Positions 1-8,486 of a DNA stretch of 64,000 nucleotides are shown here, piece by piece. Numbering within the stretch: the first letter of the stretch is position 1; each line of letters begins with the position of its first letter. The notes beneath the pieces were generated by a model. It did not search any database. It saw only the letters and a list, made by a program, of their open reading frames with translations, and was not told the origin of the DNA. Source of the DNA: Heliomarina baculiformis (lineage in GTDB: Bacteria; Pseudomonadota; Alphaproteobacteria; Rhodobacterales; Rhodobacteraceae); contig NZ_JAIMIC010000002.1 of NCBI RefSeq assembly GCF_019966545.1, forward strand, positions 620,001-684,000, read 5' to 3'. Made by a program: the position numbers and the translations under genes.

Positions 1-908
1 TCTTTCTGACCCTGCTCAGCTCGATCGGGTTCCATTATTACGAGACGGTGAACCAATCGCTGCAACTGCAATGGCTGCCCAAGGAGCGCGCGCCGCAGGT
101 GCTGGGCTGGCTGATGGGCGCGGCCTCGGCGACCACACTTGTCGTGTTCATTCTTATTGTCGTCATGTGGGAACCGCTGAACCTCAGCTATAACGTGGTC
201 TTCATGACGGCGGGCGGGGTGACGGCGGTGGTGGCGCTCTTTGCGCTTTTCGCCTATCCGCAATTCGAGGCCCCGCATCCGCAGCTCAAGACGATGGTGC
301 TGCGCCGTCGCTACTGGCTTTATTACGCGTTGCAGTTCATGTCGGGCGCGCGGCGCCAGATCTTTATGGTCTTCGCCGGTTTCATGATGGTCGAACGCTT
401 TGGTTTCGAGGTCCACGAGCTGACCTCGCTCTACCTCATCAACCTCGTTATCAACATGGTCGTCGCGCCGTTCTTGGGCCGCGCCGTCGGTTACTTTGGC
501 GAAAGACGTGTCCTGATCTGCGAATATGTCGGTCTGGCGCTGGTATTTACGCTCTACGGCGGCGTGTACTGGTTTGGCTGGGGCGTCATACTGGCAGCGA
601 CGCTGTATGTGATCGACCATATCCTGTTTGGCCTTGCCCTCGCGCTCAAGACCTATTTCCAGAAGATCGCCGATCCGGGTGATATCGCGCCAACGGCGGC
701 GGTGGCCTTTACCATCAACCATATCGCGGCGGTATTCCTACCTGTGTTGCTGGGCCTCTTGTGGGTCGTGTCGCCCTCGGCGGTTTTTGCCCTCGCGGCA
801 GGGATGGCACTGGTCTCGCTTGGTTTGGCGCTGATGATCCCGCGCCATCCCGAACCGGGGCATGAAACGATCTTTAGCCGCATGTTGACGGCGGAACCCG
901 CGGAATAG
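1..908 (+). CDS. MFS transporter, 3' part only
   Basis: The frame is open from the first base, so the real start lies upstream of the window; a GTG at 48 is internal. About 301 residues are visible. They form long hydrophobic segments separated by short basic loops, such as RRRYWLYY near position 300 and GYFGERR near position 490, which is typical of a major facilitator permease. This is the second part of the protein, roughly the last eight helices. The substrate cannot be read from the sequence. A MATE exporter starts four bases after the stop, so the two transporters are probably co-transcribed. Class is fairly sure; function is open. Confidence 0.75.
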   Translation, partial: FLTLLSSIGFHYYETVNQSLQLQWLPKERAPQVLGWLMGAASATTLVVFILIVVMWEPLNLSYNVVFMTAGGVTAVVALFALFAYPQFEAPHPQLKTMVLRRRYWLYYALQFMSGARRQIFMVFAGFMMVERFGFEVHELTSLYLINLVINMVVAPFLGRAVGYFGERRVLICEYVGLALVFTLYGGVYWFGWGVILAATLYVIDHILFGLALALKTYFQKIADPGDIAPTAAVAFTINHIAAVFLPVLLGLLWVVSPSAVFALAAGMALVSLGLALMIPRHPEPGHETIFSRMLTAEPAE

Positions 909-912
909 AGGG

Positions 913-2334
913 ATGGCCTCGCGACCCGATCAGCAAAACGTCGTCACAAAGGGGCGTTTCCTGACCGGGTCGACAATGGGCCACGTGGCGCGGATGACGC
1001 TGACCGGCGCGTTCGGCATTACTTTTGTCTTCATCGTGGACGCGGCCAACCTGTTCTGGATTTCCCAGCTTGGCGACCCGCGTCTGGTCGCCGCCATCGG
1101 GTTTGCTTTCGCGATCCAGTTCTTTTCCGTGTCGGTCGGCATTGGACTCATGATCGCTGCCATCGCACTTATTTCGCGGGCCATTGGCGAAGATGACATG
1201 GACCGTGCGCGCCGCACGACGACAAGCGCGGCCTTTCTTGCCTGTCTCATACAAAGTCTGACCGCCGCGCTCATCATCCTCTTCCGGCATGAACTGCTCG
1301 CCTATTCCGGCGCGACCGGGGAAACCGCCGATCTGGCCGCGCGCTACCTGCTGATCTCGGTGCCCTCGCTGTCGGTGATGGCGATTTCGATGGTCGCCAA
1401 CGGGGCGCTGCGGGCGCATGGCGACGGGGCGCGCTCGATGTATGTGACCCTGACCTCGGGCGCGATTGCGATGGTCGTTGATCCCATCCTGATCTACGGG
1501 CTTGGCCTTGGGCTTGACGGGGCCGCCATCGGGATTTCCCTGTTTCGCTGCGTGATGCTGGTCATGGCGCTGCGCTTTGCAATCAGCGTGCATGACCTGA
1601 TGGCGAAACCCTCTCTGGCCGATATGCGTGAACTTCTGCACCCGTTTTTCCTGATCTCGATACCGGCGATCCTGACCCAGATGGCCACTCCGGCCGGGAA
1701 CTACCTGATCACGACGGTCGTGGCCCGTTTCGGCGATGATGCGGTTGCAGGCTGGGCTGTTGTGGGACGTCTGAGCGTTGTGGCTTTTGGCGGGATCATG
1801 TCGCTGTCTGGCTCGGTCGGTGGCATCTTTGGACAAAATTTCGGCGCGCGCCGATATGACCGGCTCGAGACGACGTTCCGCGACGCCATGCGGTTTGGCA
1901 TCGGTTATTCCCTTGTCGCCTGGGCGCTTCTGTCGCTCAGCGCGCCGTTGGTGATCAAGGGCTTTGACCTCGAGCCGCTGGGAGCGGAGGTGGTGCGGGC
2001 CTTTACCAATGTCGGTGCGGGCGGTTTCGTCTTTGCCGCTGCGCTTTTCGTGTCGAACGCGGCGTTCAACTCGCTGGGCCGTCCGACCCGGTCCACTGTC
2101 ATCAACTGGCTGCGCGACGGGGCGATGACCCTGCCGCTGGCCCTGCTGATGACCGGGGTCTTCGGGGCCGCCGGGGTGATTTATGCGCAGGCAGGGGCAA
2201 ATCTCATCGTCGGATCGCTTGCGGCCTGGTGGGCGTGGCTGTACATCCGGTCCCTGCATCGGCTAGCCCTGCCACCGGTAGAGGTGGAACCGCCGCGCCC
2301 CTATGCCAATGCCGATCGTTTCCGGAGACGCTGA
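913..2334 (+). CDS. MATE family efflux transporter
   Basis: This 473-residue inner-membrane protein has the length and two-fold helix pattern of the MATE family, which exports cationic drugs or metabolites using a Na+ or H+ gradient. Visible cues are the start MGHVARMTLTGAFGITFVF, the loop WISQLGDPRLVAAIGF typical of the first MatE repeat, and the second-half segment around IFGQNFGARRYDRLE, a form of the MATE G-Q-N-x-G-A motif. The ATG sits in a short GAGGG context right after the upstream MFS gene. The stop overlaps the prmA ATG by one base. The substrate is unknown. Confidence 0.88.
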   Translation: MASRPDQQNVVTKGRFLTGSTMGHVARMTLTGAFGITFVFIVDAANLFWISQLGDPRLVAAIGFAFAIQFFSVSVGIGLMIAAIALISRAIGEDDMDRARRTTTSAAFLACLIQSLTAALIILFRHELLAYSGATGETADLAARYLLISVPSLSVMAISMVANGALRAHGDGARSMYVTLTSGAIAMVVDPILIYGLGLGLDGAAIGISLFRCVMLVMALRFAISVHDLMAKPSLADMRELLHPFFLISIPAILTQMATPAGNYLITTVVARFGDDAVAGWAVVGRLSVVAFGGIMSLSGSVGGIFGQNFGARRYDRLETTFRDAMRFGIGYSLVAWALLSLSAPLVIKGFDLEPLGAEVVRAFTNVGAGGFVFAAALFVSNAAFNSLGRPTRSTVINWLRDGAMTLPLALLMTGVFGAAGVIYAQAGANLIVGSLAAWWAWLYIRSLHRLALPPVEVEPPRPYANADRFRRR

Positions 2335-3203
2335 TGACGACCTTTACCGCACTGACCACCCTGAATGGCAAACGCCCCGCCGAAGCGCTTGGCGAAGCGA
2401 TGGAACGGCTTGAGCCCGAACCCACCGGCATCGGTGTCTTTGAGGTCGAGGATGATTCCGGGCTCTGGGAAGTCGGCGGCTATTTCACCGAGGCCCCGGA
2501 CGAGGCGGCGCTGGCGCTGCTCGCGGCAGCGTTTGAGGCAAAACCCTTTGTCATTTCGGAACTGCCCGAAACCGACTGGGTCGCCCATGTGCGCCGCGAA
2601 CTGGCGCCGGTGCGTGCCGGGCGGTTCTTTGTCTATGGCAGCCATGATGCCGACAAGGTGCCCGAGGGCGTGCAGCCCTTGCTGATCGAAGCCGCGATGG
2701 CCTTTGGCACCGGCCACCATGGCACTACGCTCGGCTGTCTGCGCGCATTGGAAACCCTGCTTGGCAAGGGGTTCGAGGCCGAACGGGTTGTGGATATTGG
2801 CTGTGGTACAGCAGTGCTTGCGATGGCAGCGGCGCGGGTCTGGCCGGGACGTTCGATCCTTGCCAGCGACATCGACGACGTGGCGGTGGATGTAGCGATG
2901 GCCAACCTGCGCGCCAATGACATGGAGGGCGAGGTCACCTGCCTTCAGGCCGCAGGATTCGACAATGACGCGCTGAAAGGCTCGGCACCCTATGACCTGA
3001 TCTTTGCCAATATCCTGAAGGGGCCGCTGATAGCGCTTGCAGGCGATCTTTCGGCCAACCTGCGGTCCGGTGGCTATGCGATTCTGTCCGGCATTCTTGA
3101 GGACCAGAGTGCCGATATGGAAGCAGCCTATGCCGAAGCCGGGGTCAATCTTGTCGAAAAAGAGCAGATTGGCGACTGGATGACGCTGCTTTTGCAAAAG
3201 TAG
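2334..3203 (+). CDS. prmA: Ribosomal protein L11 methyltransferase PrmA
   Basis: PrmA trimethylates ribosomal protein L11 using S-adenosylmethionine. The 289-residue product has an N-terminal substrate-recognition part, then the family signature AFGTGHHGTT, and then a class I methyltransferase fold with motif I VVDIGCGTAVLA and the catalytic-site motif IFANIL. The ATG at 2334 overlaps the MATE stop as TGATG, so translation is likely coupled. An upstream in-frame start at 2229 lies inside the MATE gene and is rejected. PrmA is usually dispensable and is found next to many different genes, so the transporter neighbours say little about its role. Confidence 0.95.
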   Translation: MTTFTALTTLNGKRPAEALGEAMERLEPEPTGIGVFEVEDDSGLWEVGGYFTEAPDEAALALLAAAFEAKPFVISELPETDWVAHVRRELAPVRAGRFFVYGSHDADKVPEGVQPLLIEAAMAFGTGHHGTTLGCLRALETLLGKGFEAERVVDIGCGTAVLAMAAARVWPGRSILASDIDDVAVDVAMANLRANDMEGEVTCLQAAGFDNDALKGSAPYDLIFANILKGPLIALAGDLSANLRSGGYAILSGILEDQSADMEAAYAEAGVNLVEKEQIGDWMTLLLQK

Positions 3204-3315
3204 GCGGCGGGTCGGCTGTTTTCCGCCAATCCTGCCCGGATTGCCAAAGTTTGGCCTTATTCCCTTAGAAACATGGTTCCCGGGCGGCTGGGGGCCATCT
3301 CATGGGGACGGTAAA

Positions 3316-3660
3316 ATGTCTGGACATGCAGAGTTTCGGGAAAGGATCACACGGCTGCTAAAAAAGCACCGCGAAATGGCGCATGGCTATGCGGCTGTGA
3401 TGGGGCCGGACGGTCTTGTCGAATTCAAGCCAAGGCGCGCGAGCAGCAATTCCGCCTCGCCGCGATATTTCGCGATCTTCCTTGGTGCCTTCGTGTTGTT
3501 CAAGGGGACGCTTCTGGCCGAACTGGGGCCGGAAACCTATGACAGACGAGTCGATATTCTGAACACCGGAAACGTCATTGCACAGGCCGGGGCGCTGGCC
3601 ATGCGGGTCGATCCCCTTTCAGAGATCGTTTCGGGTCAGATCCGGCGGGTATTTCATTAA
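3316..3660 (+). CDS. Small protein of unknown function, one hydrophobic segment
   Basis: I do not recognise this 114-residue protein. It has a basic N-terminal half (RITRLLKKHREMAHGY), a stretch rich in Arg and Ser, and one hydrophobic segment YFAIFLGAFVLFKGTLLAEL that could be a membrane helix. I chose the ATG at 3316 because GGGGACGG stands just upstream; a longer frame from 3241 adds a poorly supported leader. It is followed directly by one of the two GTACA iteron elements and then by a bidirectional terminator. Coding is likely from its length and base composition. Confidence 0.6.
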   Translation: MSGHAEFRERITRLLKKHREMAHGYAAVMGPDGLVEFKPRRASSNSASPRYFAIFLGAFVLFKGTLLAELGPETYDRRVDILNTGNVIAQAGALAMRVDPLSEIVSGQIRRVFH

Positions 3661-3666
3661 AATTCA

Positions 3667-3707
3667 GGGGTGATAGCTGTACAGCATCTGTACACCCCCT
3701 GTACATC
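3667..3707. repeat. GTACA iteron element, copy 1
   Basis: This 41-bp intergenic element contains GTACA at 3679, 3690 and 3701, exactly 11 bp apart, preceded by GGGGTGAT at 3667. It matches the element at 42009-42049 at 35 of 41 positions, including the 20-mer CTGTACACCCCCTGTACATC. It starts six bases after a stop codon. The spacing of about one helical turn suggests a protein-binding array, but no binding protein is known to me. Confidence 0.75.
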
Positions 3708-3783
3708 ACGACGTCGGTTTTGCGTGCTCCCGACCGTGTGACGCGCGCCTGTCGGGGATATCATTAACAAACCCTGAAAATTG

Positions 3784-3820
3784 AAAAAGCGCCTCGTGAG
3801 GTCTTCACGCTGCGCTTTTA
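3784..3820. terminator. Bidirectional rho-independent terminator
   Basis: AAAAGCGC (3785-3792) pairs with GCGCTTTT (3812-3819), and an inner CGTGA pairs with TCACG around a GGTCT loop. The outer A and T runs supply a T tract on either strand. It lies between the convergent small gene ending at 3660 and the DUF1127 gene ending at 3851, so it can serve both. Confidence 0.85.
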
Positions 3821-3850
3821 ACAATAGCCGTGAGTGGCTGTGCCTGTGGT

Positions 3851-4069
3851 TCAGAACAGGCGGTGGCTTTGGGCGACCTGATCGATATCGCCACGAACCA
3901 GACCGATGTCTTCGAGTTCGCGGTCGGTCAGGGACGACAGAGCGTTGCGGGTAACGCGGGCGTCGTTCCAGTCAACGACGGACGCGTAGACGTTCGCCAG
4001 AACGGTGCCGATACGGCCAGCAAAAGTTTGAAGGCCATCGTGAGAGCGGGTGATGTAATATGCAGCCAT
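3851..4069 (-). CDS. DUF1127 domain protein
   Basis: The 72-residue product carries the DUF1127 signature LTDRELEDIGLVRGDID at residues 46-62, preceded by a helical N-terminus. Small DUF1127 proteins are abundant in alphaproteobacteria; some affect RNA turnover and phosphate or stress responses through their Arg-rich helix, but the role of this one is unknown. AGAGGACAAGG stands just ahead of the ATG. It is monocistronic: it ends in a shared terminator and diverges from ruvC. Confidence 0.85.
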   Translation of the reverse strand: MAAYYITRSHDGLQTFAGRIGTVLANVYASVVDWNDARVTRNALSSLTDRELEDIGLVRGDIDQVAQSHRLF

Positions 4070-4410
4070 ATCCTTGTCCTCTTTTCAGGGGTTGCAGTTT
4101 GTCTTGTTGTCCCGGGCAATTAGGGGGGAAATTTTGCCCGGGCAAGTCTGCAAAATGCATAATGACCATGCGCTTTTTGCATGGCTTGCACATAAGATGA
4201 TCATTTTTGAAAAATTTATGACTTCAGCGTGCCTGTTTTGCAGATTTTAGTTGATTTTTTGCGTCGTTTTTGAGCTGAGCTGTCGCTCTGCGGCTGGCGG
4301 GTGTCGGTTTCAGACTTTGCGCGAAAGGACTGGCCCGTGTTCACGTTTCGTGCTATTTCTGAAAAAAATTGGTAACATCCGTGAGATATCGCGGCGGGAC
4401 AGGGCAGGAC
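4070..4410. promoter_or_regulatory. Divergent promoter region, DUF1127 / ruvC
   Basis: This 341-base gene-free stretch is clearly richer in A and T than its neighbours and must hold the promoters of both flanking genes. Upstream of DUF1127 there are two copies of a CCCGGGCAA motif: TTGTCCCGGGCAA at 4107-4119 and the perfect 12-bp palindrome TTGCCCGGGCAA at 4134-4145. A run of A and T follows from about 4150 to 4270. I could not fix individual -35 and -10 boxes with confidence and see no open frame worth calling. Confidence 0.45.
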
Positions 4411-4899
4411 ATGCGAATTCTGGGTATCGATCCGGGCTTGAGAAACTCTGGCTGGGGCGTAATCGATTCGGTCGGCTCACGCCTGAGCCATGTCGCAAAC
4501 GGTGTCTGTGTCTCGCAGGGCGAGACTCTCGCAGAACGGTTGCTGTCCCTTTATGATCAATTGAGCGATGTGATTGCGCGCTATGGTCCGGATGCGGCGG
4601 CGGTCGAGCAGACATTCGTCAACAAGGACGGGGCGGGCACGCTGAAGCTGGGGCAGGCGCGGGGCATTGCCATGCTGGTGCCTGCCAAGGCCGGGCTTGT
4701 GGTCGGGGAATATGCGCCGAACACGGTCAAGAAAACTGTCGTGGGTGTTGGCCACGCGGACAAGCAGCAGGTGCTGCACATGGTTTGCCTGCAATTGCCG
4801 GGATGCGACCCGGCGGGGCCGGATGCGGCCGATGCGCTGGCTATCGCGATCTGTCATTCGCGCCACGCCGGTCACGTGCTGCGCGAGGTGGCGTCTTGA
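4411..4899 (+). CDS. ruvC: Crossover junction endodeoxyribonuclease RuvC
   Basis: RuvC resolves Holliday junctions by paired nicks while working with the RuvAB branch-migration motor. The 162-residue length is normal for the family. The RNase H-like fold is shown by the first acidic motif [14 protein letters not shown] with catalytic Asp7, the motif [12 protein letters not shown] with the second acid, and the C-terminal [12 protein letters not shown] with the last acids. The ATG at 4411 gives the canonical MRILGIDPG start; an upstream TTG at 4369 is rejected. Its stop overlaps the ruvA start as TTGA, so ruvC-ruvA-ruvB form one operon. Confidence 0.97.
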   Translation: MRILGIDPGLRNSGWGVIDSVGSRLSHVANGVCVSQGETLAERLLSLYDQLSDVIARYGPDAAAVEQTFVNKDGAGTLKLGQARGIAMLVPAKAGLVVGEYAPNTVKKTVVGVGHADKQQVLHMVCLQLPGCDPAGPDAADALAIAICHSRHAGHVLREVAS

Positions 4900-5585
4900 T
4901 CGGGCGGCTGCGCGGGCGGCTCGATTACCGGGCCTCGGATCATGTGCTGATCGACGTGGGCGGGGTGGGTTACCTTGTCTATTGTTCCGAGCGCACGCTG
5001 GCATCGCTGCCGGGGATCGGTGAGGCGGTGTCGATCCATACGGATCTGCTGGTGCGCGAAGACCTGTTGCAGCTTTTCGGGTTCTCGACGCTGGTCGAGA
5101 AAGAGTGGCACCGGTTGCTGACCAGCGTGCAGGGGGTCGGGGCCAAAGTATCGCTGGCGATCCTCGGGGCGCTGGGGCCGGACGGGGTGAGCCGGGCCAT
5201 CGCGCTGGGCGACTGGAACGCGGTGAAGGCGGCCAAGGGTGTCGGGCCGAAGACGGCGCAGCGCATCGTGCTCGATCTCAAGGACAAGGCCCCGGCCGTG
5301 ATGGCGATGGGCGGAGAGCCGGGCGGCGCGTTCTCGGCGGCGGGTGATGTGATCGACGCGGGCGACGGGGCAGATACGAGCGGCGCGACCGCCCGGGCGC
5401 CTGCGGCCGCTGTTGCGCGGGGATCGGGAGCGGCACAGGCGGATGCGCTGTCGGCGCTTGGTAATCTTGGCTACGGGCCGAGCGAAGCGGCCGCTGCGGT
5501 GGCCGAAGCGGCAGCCAATAACCCAGAAGCGGGCGAAGGGGTGCTGATCCGTGCGGCGCTGAAGCTTTTGGCGCCGAAGTCGTGA
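4896..5585 (+). CDS. ruvA: Holliday junction branch-migration protein RuvA
   Basis: RuvA binds four-way DNA junctions as a tetramer and loads the RuvB motor. The product begins [20 protein letters not shown] (OB-fold), followed by the helix-hairpin-helix region around [17 protein letters not shown] and [20 protein letters not shown], and a C-terminal domain that contacts RuvB (residues about 180-229). An Ala- and Gly-rich linker near residues 145-180 is longer than usual. The start is TTG at 4896, overlapping the ruvC stop by four bases; no better start gives the conserved N-terminus. Length is 229 residues. Confidence 0.96.
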   Translation: MIGRLRGRLDYRASDHVLIDVGGVGYLVYCSERTLASLPGIGEAVSIHTDLLVREDLLQLFGFSTLVEKEWHRLLTSVQGVGAKVSLAILGALGPDGVSRAIALGDWNAVKAAKGVGPKTAQRIVLDLKDKAPAVMAMGGEPGGAFSAAGDVIDAGDGADTSGATARAPAAAVARGSGAAQADALSALGNLGYGPSEAAAAVAEAAANNPEAGEGVLIRAALKLLAPKS

Positions 5586-5592
5586 GGCGGGA

Positions 5593-6612
5593 ATGATGGA
5601 AAGCGATCCGACCCTGCGGCCAGAGCCCCTGCCGGAAGATCACGACCGCGCCCTCCGGCCGCAGGTGCTTGATGAATTCATCGGGCAGGCCGAGGCGCGA
5701 GCCAATCTCAAGATTTTCATCCAGTCGGCGCGGCAGCGCGGCGAGGCGATGGATCATACGCTGTTTCACGGACCGCCCGGTCTTGGCAAGACGACGCTGG
5801 CGCAGATCATGGCACGCGAGCTGGGAGTCGGTTTTCGCATGACCTCGGGACCCGTGCTGGCGAAGGCGGGCGATCTGGCGGCGATCCTGACCAATCTCGA
5901 AGCGCGCGACGTGCTGTTCATCGACGAGATCCACCGGCTGAACCCGGCGGTGGAGGAGGTTCTCTATCCAGCGCTGGAGGATTTCGAGCTGGACCTCGTG
6001 ATTGGCGAAGGGCCGGCGGCGCGGACCGTACGGATCGAATTGCAGCCCTTTACACTGGTCGGGGCGACGACGCGGATGGGGCTTTTGACAACGCCGCTGC
6101 GGGACCGGTTCGGGATCCCGACCCGGCTGCAATTCTATACGGTCGAGGAGTTGCATGAGATCGTGACGCGCAATGCCCGCAAGATGGGCGCACCGGCGGA
6201 TGATGCCGGGGCGCGCGAGATCGCGCGCCGGGCGCGGGGCACGCCACGGATCGCCGGACGCCTGCTGCGCCGGGTGGTGGATTTCGCGGTGGTCGAGGGT
6301 GATGGCCGGATCAGCCGGGAACTGGCGGATAATGCGCTGACGCGGCTGGGGGTGGATCACCTTGGGCTCGACGGGGCGGACCGGCGCTATCTGCGGCTGA
6401 TCGCGGAGAATTACGCGGGCGGGCCGGTCGGGATCGAGACCATGTCGGCGGCGCTGTCAGAGAGCCGGGACGCGCTGGAAGAGGTGATCGAACCCTACTT
6501 GCTGCAGCAGGGGCTGATCCAGCGCACGCCGCGCGGGCGGATGCTGGCGCAGAAAGGGTGGGATCACCTTGGACTGCCGGCGCCCAAGGGGCAGAACGAT
6601 CTGTTCGGTTGA
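5593..6612 (+). CDS. ruvB: Holliday junction DNA helicase RuvB
   Basis: RuvB is the AAA+ ATPase ring that drives branch migration at RuvA-bound junctions. The 339-residue protein shows [11 protein letters not shown] near the N-terminus, Walker [13 protein letters not shown], Walker [12 protein letters not shown], a sensor motif in [18 protein letters not shown] and the C-terminal winged helix with [16 protein letters not shown]. It starts seven bases after ruvA. Two adjacent ATGs (5593 and 5596) are both possible. Confidence 0.97.
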   Translation: MMESDPTLRPEPLPEDHDRALRPQVLDEFIGQAEARANLKIFIQSARQRGEAMDHTLFHGPPGLGKTTLAQIMARELGVGFRMTSGPVLAKAGDLAAILTNLEARDVLFIDEIHRLNPAVEEVLYPALEDFELDLVIGEGPAARTVRIELQPFTLVGATTRMGLLTTPLRDRFGIPTRLQFYTVEELHEIVTRNARKMGAPADDAGAREIARRARGTPRIAGRLLRRVVDFAVVEGDGRISRELADNALTRLGVDHLGLDGADRRYLRLIAENYAGGPVGIETMSAALSESRDALEEVIEPYLLQQGLIQRTPRGRMLAQKGWDHLGLPAPKGQNDLFG

Positions 6613-6634
6613 TCTGTTGCTTTCTAGATTTTAT

Positions 6635-6671
6635 GCCTCCGGCGGGGATATTTTGAAACCCAAAGAAGAGG
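6635..6671 (+). repeat. Intergenic GCCTCCGGCGG / AAGAAGA element, copy 1
   Basis: GCCTCCGGCGG at 6635-6645 is followed by GATATTTT, GAAAC and CAAAGAAGAGG, and ends six bases before the ATG of the next gene. The same order of blocks appears at 20413-20449 in front of folD. GCC-TCC-GGC can form a small hairpin, and the purine-rich end acts as the Shine-Dalgarno sequence. I recall similar elements as common in Rhodobacterales genomes. Confidence 0.6.
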
Positions 6672-6676
6672 CGGCC

Positions 6677-7300
6677 ATGTCACCGGAAGAGATCGAAACC
6701 CTGTTTACCCGCGATGACGGGTCTTACCGGTTTGCCCGCTGGGGTCGGCCGCTGGCGCCGGTGGTGTTCGGGGTAGAGGAAGAAACGCTGTCGGTGCTCA
6801 AGGGGGCGTTCGAGGCTGTGGTCGTGTTAGCGGATCACAAGATGGCCGAAACCGATCCGGAATTCGGCAGCAATTGCATGATCTTTTTCATGCGGGACTG
6901 GTCCGAGCTGTTGGATGTGCCGGATCTGGGCAAACTGATCCCGGAGCTGGACGAGATGGTTTCGCGGTTGCGGGAGGCGGGCGCGAACCAGTACCGGGTG
7001 TTCCGGTTCGACGAGGATGGCGCGATCAAGGCGGCCTTCGTGTTCATCTGTATGGATGCGGAGATGGCGGCGCAGCCCGCCGGGGACCTTGCGCTGAACC
7101 AGGTGGTGCAGGTGATGCTGCTTTGGTCGGAAGGAGCGTTCCGGGAACGCTCGCCGCTGGCGCTGGCCGGGGAGTCGACGATCTTGCGACCAGAGATCGC
7201 CGGGGTGATCCGGGCGGCCTATGATCCGGTGATGCCGGGAGCGGCGGCGGACAGCGCCCATGCGCTGCGGCTGTTCGCACGGATGGAGCCGGGGGCATGA
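6677..7300 (+). CDS. Conserved protein of unknown function between ruvB and ybgC
   Basis: I do not recognise a named domain in this 207-residue soluble protein. It has no signal peptide and no membrane helix. Recognisable stretches are RFARWGRPLAPVVFGVEEET and a long acidic middle. The ATG at 6677 is supported by AAGAAGAGG six bases upstream. Its last four bases overlap the ybgC start as ATGA, so it is translated with ybgC and the tol genes. Its place between ruvB and ybgC suggests a housekeeping role, but that is inference only. Confidence 0.8.
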   Translation: MSPEEIETLFTRDDGSYRFARWGRPLAPVVFGVEEETLSVLKGAFEAVVVLADHKMAETDPEFGSNCMIFFMRDWSELLDVPDLGKLIPELDEMVSRLREAGANQYRVFRFDEDGAIKAAFVFICMDAEMAAQPAGDLALNQVVQVMLLWSEGAFRERSPLALAGESTILRPEIAGVIRAAYDPVMPGAAADSAHALRLFARMEPGA

Positions 7301-7680
7301 GCCATCGTTTCCCGGTGCAGGTCTATTATGAGGACACCGATATGGGCGGGGTGGTCTACCACGCCAATTACCTCAAGTTCATCGAGCGGGCGCGCAGCGA
7401 TTACGTGCGCCAGCTGGGCAACGACCAGAATGCGATGCGCGAGGCCGGGATCGTCTGGGTGGTGCGGCGGATCACGGCGGAGTACCTCTCGACGGCACGG
7501 TTCGAGGATCAGCTTGTGATCGAAACCGAGGTGACAAGCGTGTCGGGCGCGCGCCTTAGCATGGGGCAGCGGGTGCTGCGCGGCGATAAGGTGATCTTTA
7601 CCGCCGAGGTCGAGGCGGTCTGCATGAACGCCAAGGGACGGCCGGTGCGGCTTCCGGCAGAGATTCGCGCACGCCTGTAA
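7297..7680 (+). CDS. ybgC: Tol-Pal-associated acyl-CoA thioesterase YbgC
   Basis: YbgC is a hotdog-fold thioesterase that hydrolyses acyl-CoA or acyl-ACP near the inner membrane and is regularly the first gene of tol-pal clusters. The 127-residue product has the family active-site motif YYEDTDMGGVVYHANYLKF with the catalytic Asp in the DTD triad, then IERARSDYVRQLG. It overlaps the previous gene by ATGA and precedes tolQ by 107 bases that hold a likely promoter and a leader hairpin. Confidence 0.94.
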   Translation: MSHRFPVQVYYEDTDMGGVVYHANYLKFIERARSDYVRQLGNDQNAMREAGIVWVVRRITAEYLSTARFEDQLVIETEVTSVSGARLSMGQRVLRGDKVIFTAEVEAVCMNAKGRPVRLPAEIRARL

Positions 7681-7706
7681 CAAAAACGCGTGCCGCTGCG
7701 GTATTG

Positions 7707-7769
7707 TTGGCAATTGCATCGGATCTGCGCTAGATCCATTGGCAATGAAGGGCCGAACCAATACGGCCC
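7707..7769 (+). promoter_or_regulatory. Probable tolQ promoter and leader hairpin
   Basis: TTGGCA (7707-7712) and CTAGAT (7730-7735) are separated by 17 bp and fit a sigma-70 promoter about 50 bases before the tolQ ATG. Inside the leader, GGGCCG (7750-7755) can pair with CGGCCC (7764-7769). The region also contains the palindrome GCAATTGC at 7710-7717, overlapping the -35 box. Confidence 0.5.
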
Positions 7770-7787
7770 GCTGAAACGAGCAGGCTT

Positions 7788-8483
7788 ATGGAAACAGAAA
7801 CTCTGGCGCTGGCGCAGGAGATCGATTTCTCCATGTGGGCGCTTTTTGCGCGTGCAACCTTTACCGTGAAACTGGTGATGCTGCTGCTGCTGGCAGCCTC
7901 TGTCTGGTCCTGGGCGATCATCATCCAGAAACATATCCTGTACCGCTGGGCGCGGCGCGAGGCCTCGGTCTTTGATCAGGCCTTCTGGTCGGGTGAACCG
8001 CTGGATACGCTGTTCGACCAGATCGGCGCGGATCCGGAGGGCAATGCGCAGAAGGTCTTTGCCGCCGGGATGACCGAATGGCGTCGCTCGCACCGGGACA
8101 ACGGGGCGCTGATCCCGGGCGCGCAGGCGCGGATCGACCGGTCGATGGATGTGGCGATCAACAAGGAAGCCGAGGACCTGCAGCGTGGCTTGCCGGTGCT
8201 GGCGACTGTTGGCTCTACCGCGCCTTTCATCGGGCTGTTCGGCACGGTCTGGGGCATTATGCATGCCTTCGTGCAGATCGCCGAGCAGCAGAATACCAAC
8301 CTTGCCGTCGTCGCCCCCGGTATCGCCGAGGCGCTGCTGGCGACGGGTCTGGGGCTGATCGCGGCCATTCCGGCAGTGATCTTTTACAACAAGCTTTCGG
8401 CGGACAGTGACAGGATCGTGGCGGGGTATGAATCCTTTGCCGATGAATTCGCGACCATCCTGTCGCGGCAGCTGGATTCCTGA
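7788..8483 (+). CDS. tolQ: Tol-Pal system protein TolQ
   Basis: TolQ with TolR forms the inner-membrane proton channel that powers the Tol-Pal system during outer-membrane constriction at division. The 231-residue product has a first helix (FTVKLVMLLLLAASVWSWAIII), a cytoplasmic loop, and two later helices beginning around ATVGSTAPFIGLFGTVWGIMHAF and ALLATGLGLIAAIPAVIFY. These are the conserved MotA/ExbB/TolQ channel helices with the polar Thr residues. It is followed by tolR after a 3-base gap. Confidence 0.96.
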   Translation: METETLALAQEIDFSMWALFARATFTVKLVMLLLLAASVWSWAIIIQKHILYRWARREASVFDQAFWSGEPLDTLFDQIGADPEGNAQKVFAAGMTEWRRSHRDNGALIPGAQARIDRSMDVAINKEAEDLQRGLPVLATVGSTAPFIGLFGTVWGIMHAFVQIAEQQNTNLAVVAPGIAEALLATGLGLIAAIPAVIFYNKLSADSDRIVAGYESFADEFATILSRQLDS

Positions 8484-8486
8484 ACG

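Noticed and set aside
874-2259. 461-codon open frame on the minus strand
   Set aside because: It is antisense to the MATE gene, rich in Arg, His, Gln and Gly with no domain, as expected from GC-rich codon bias.
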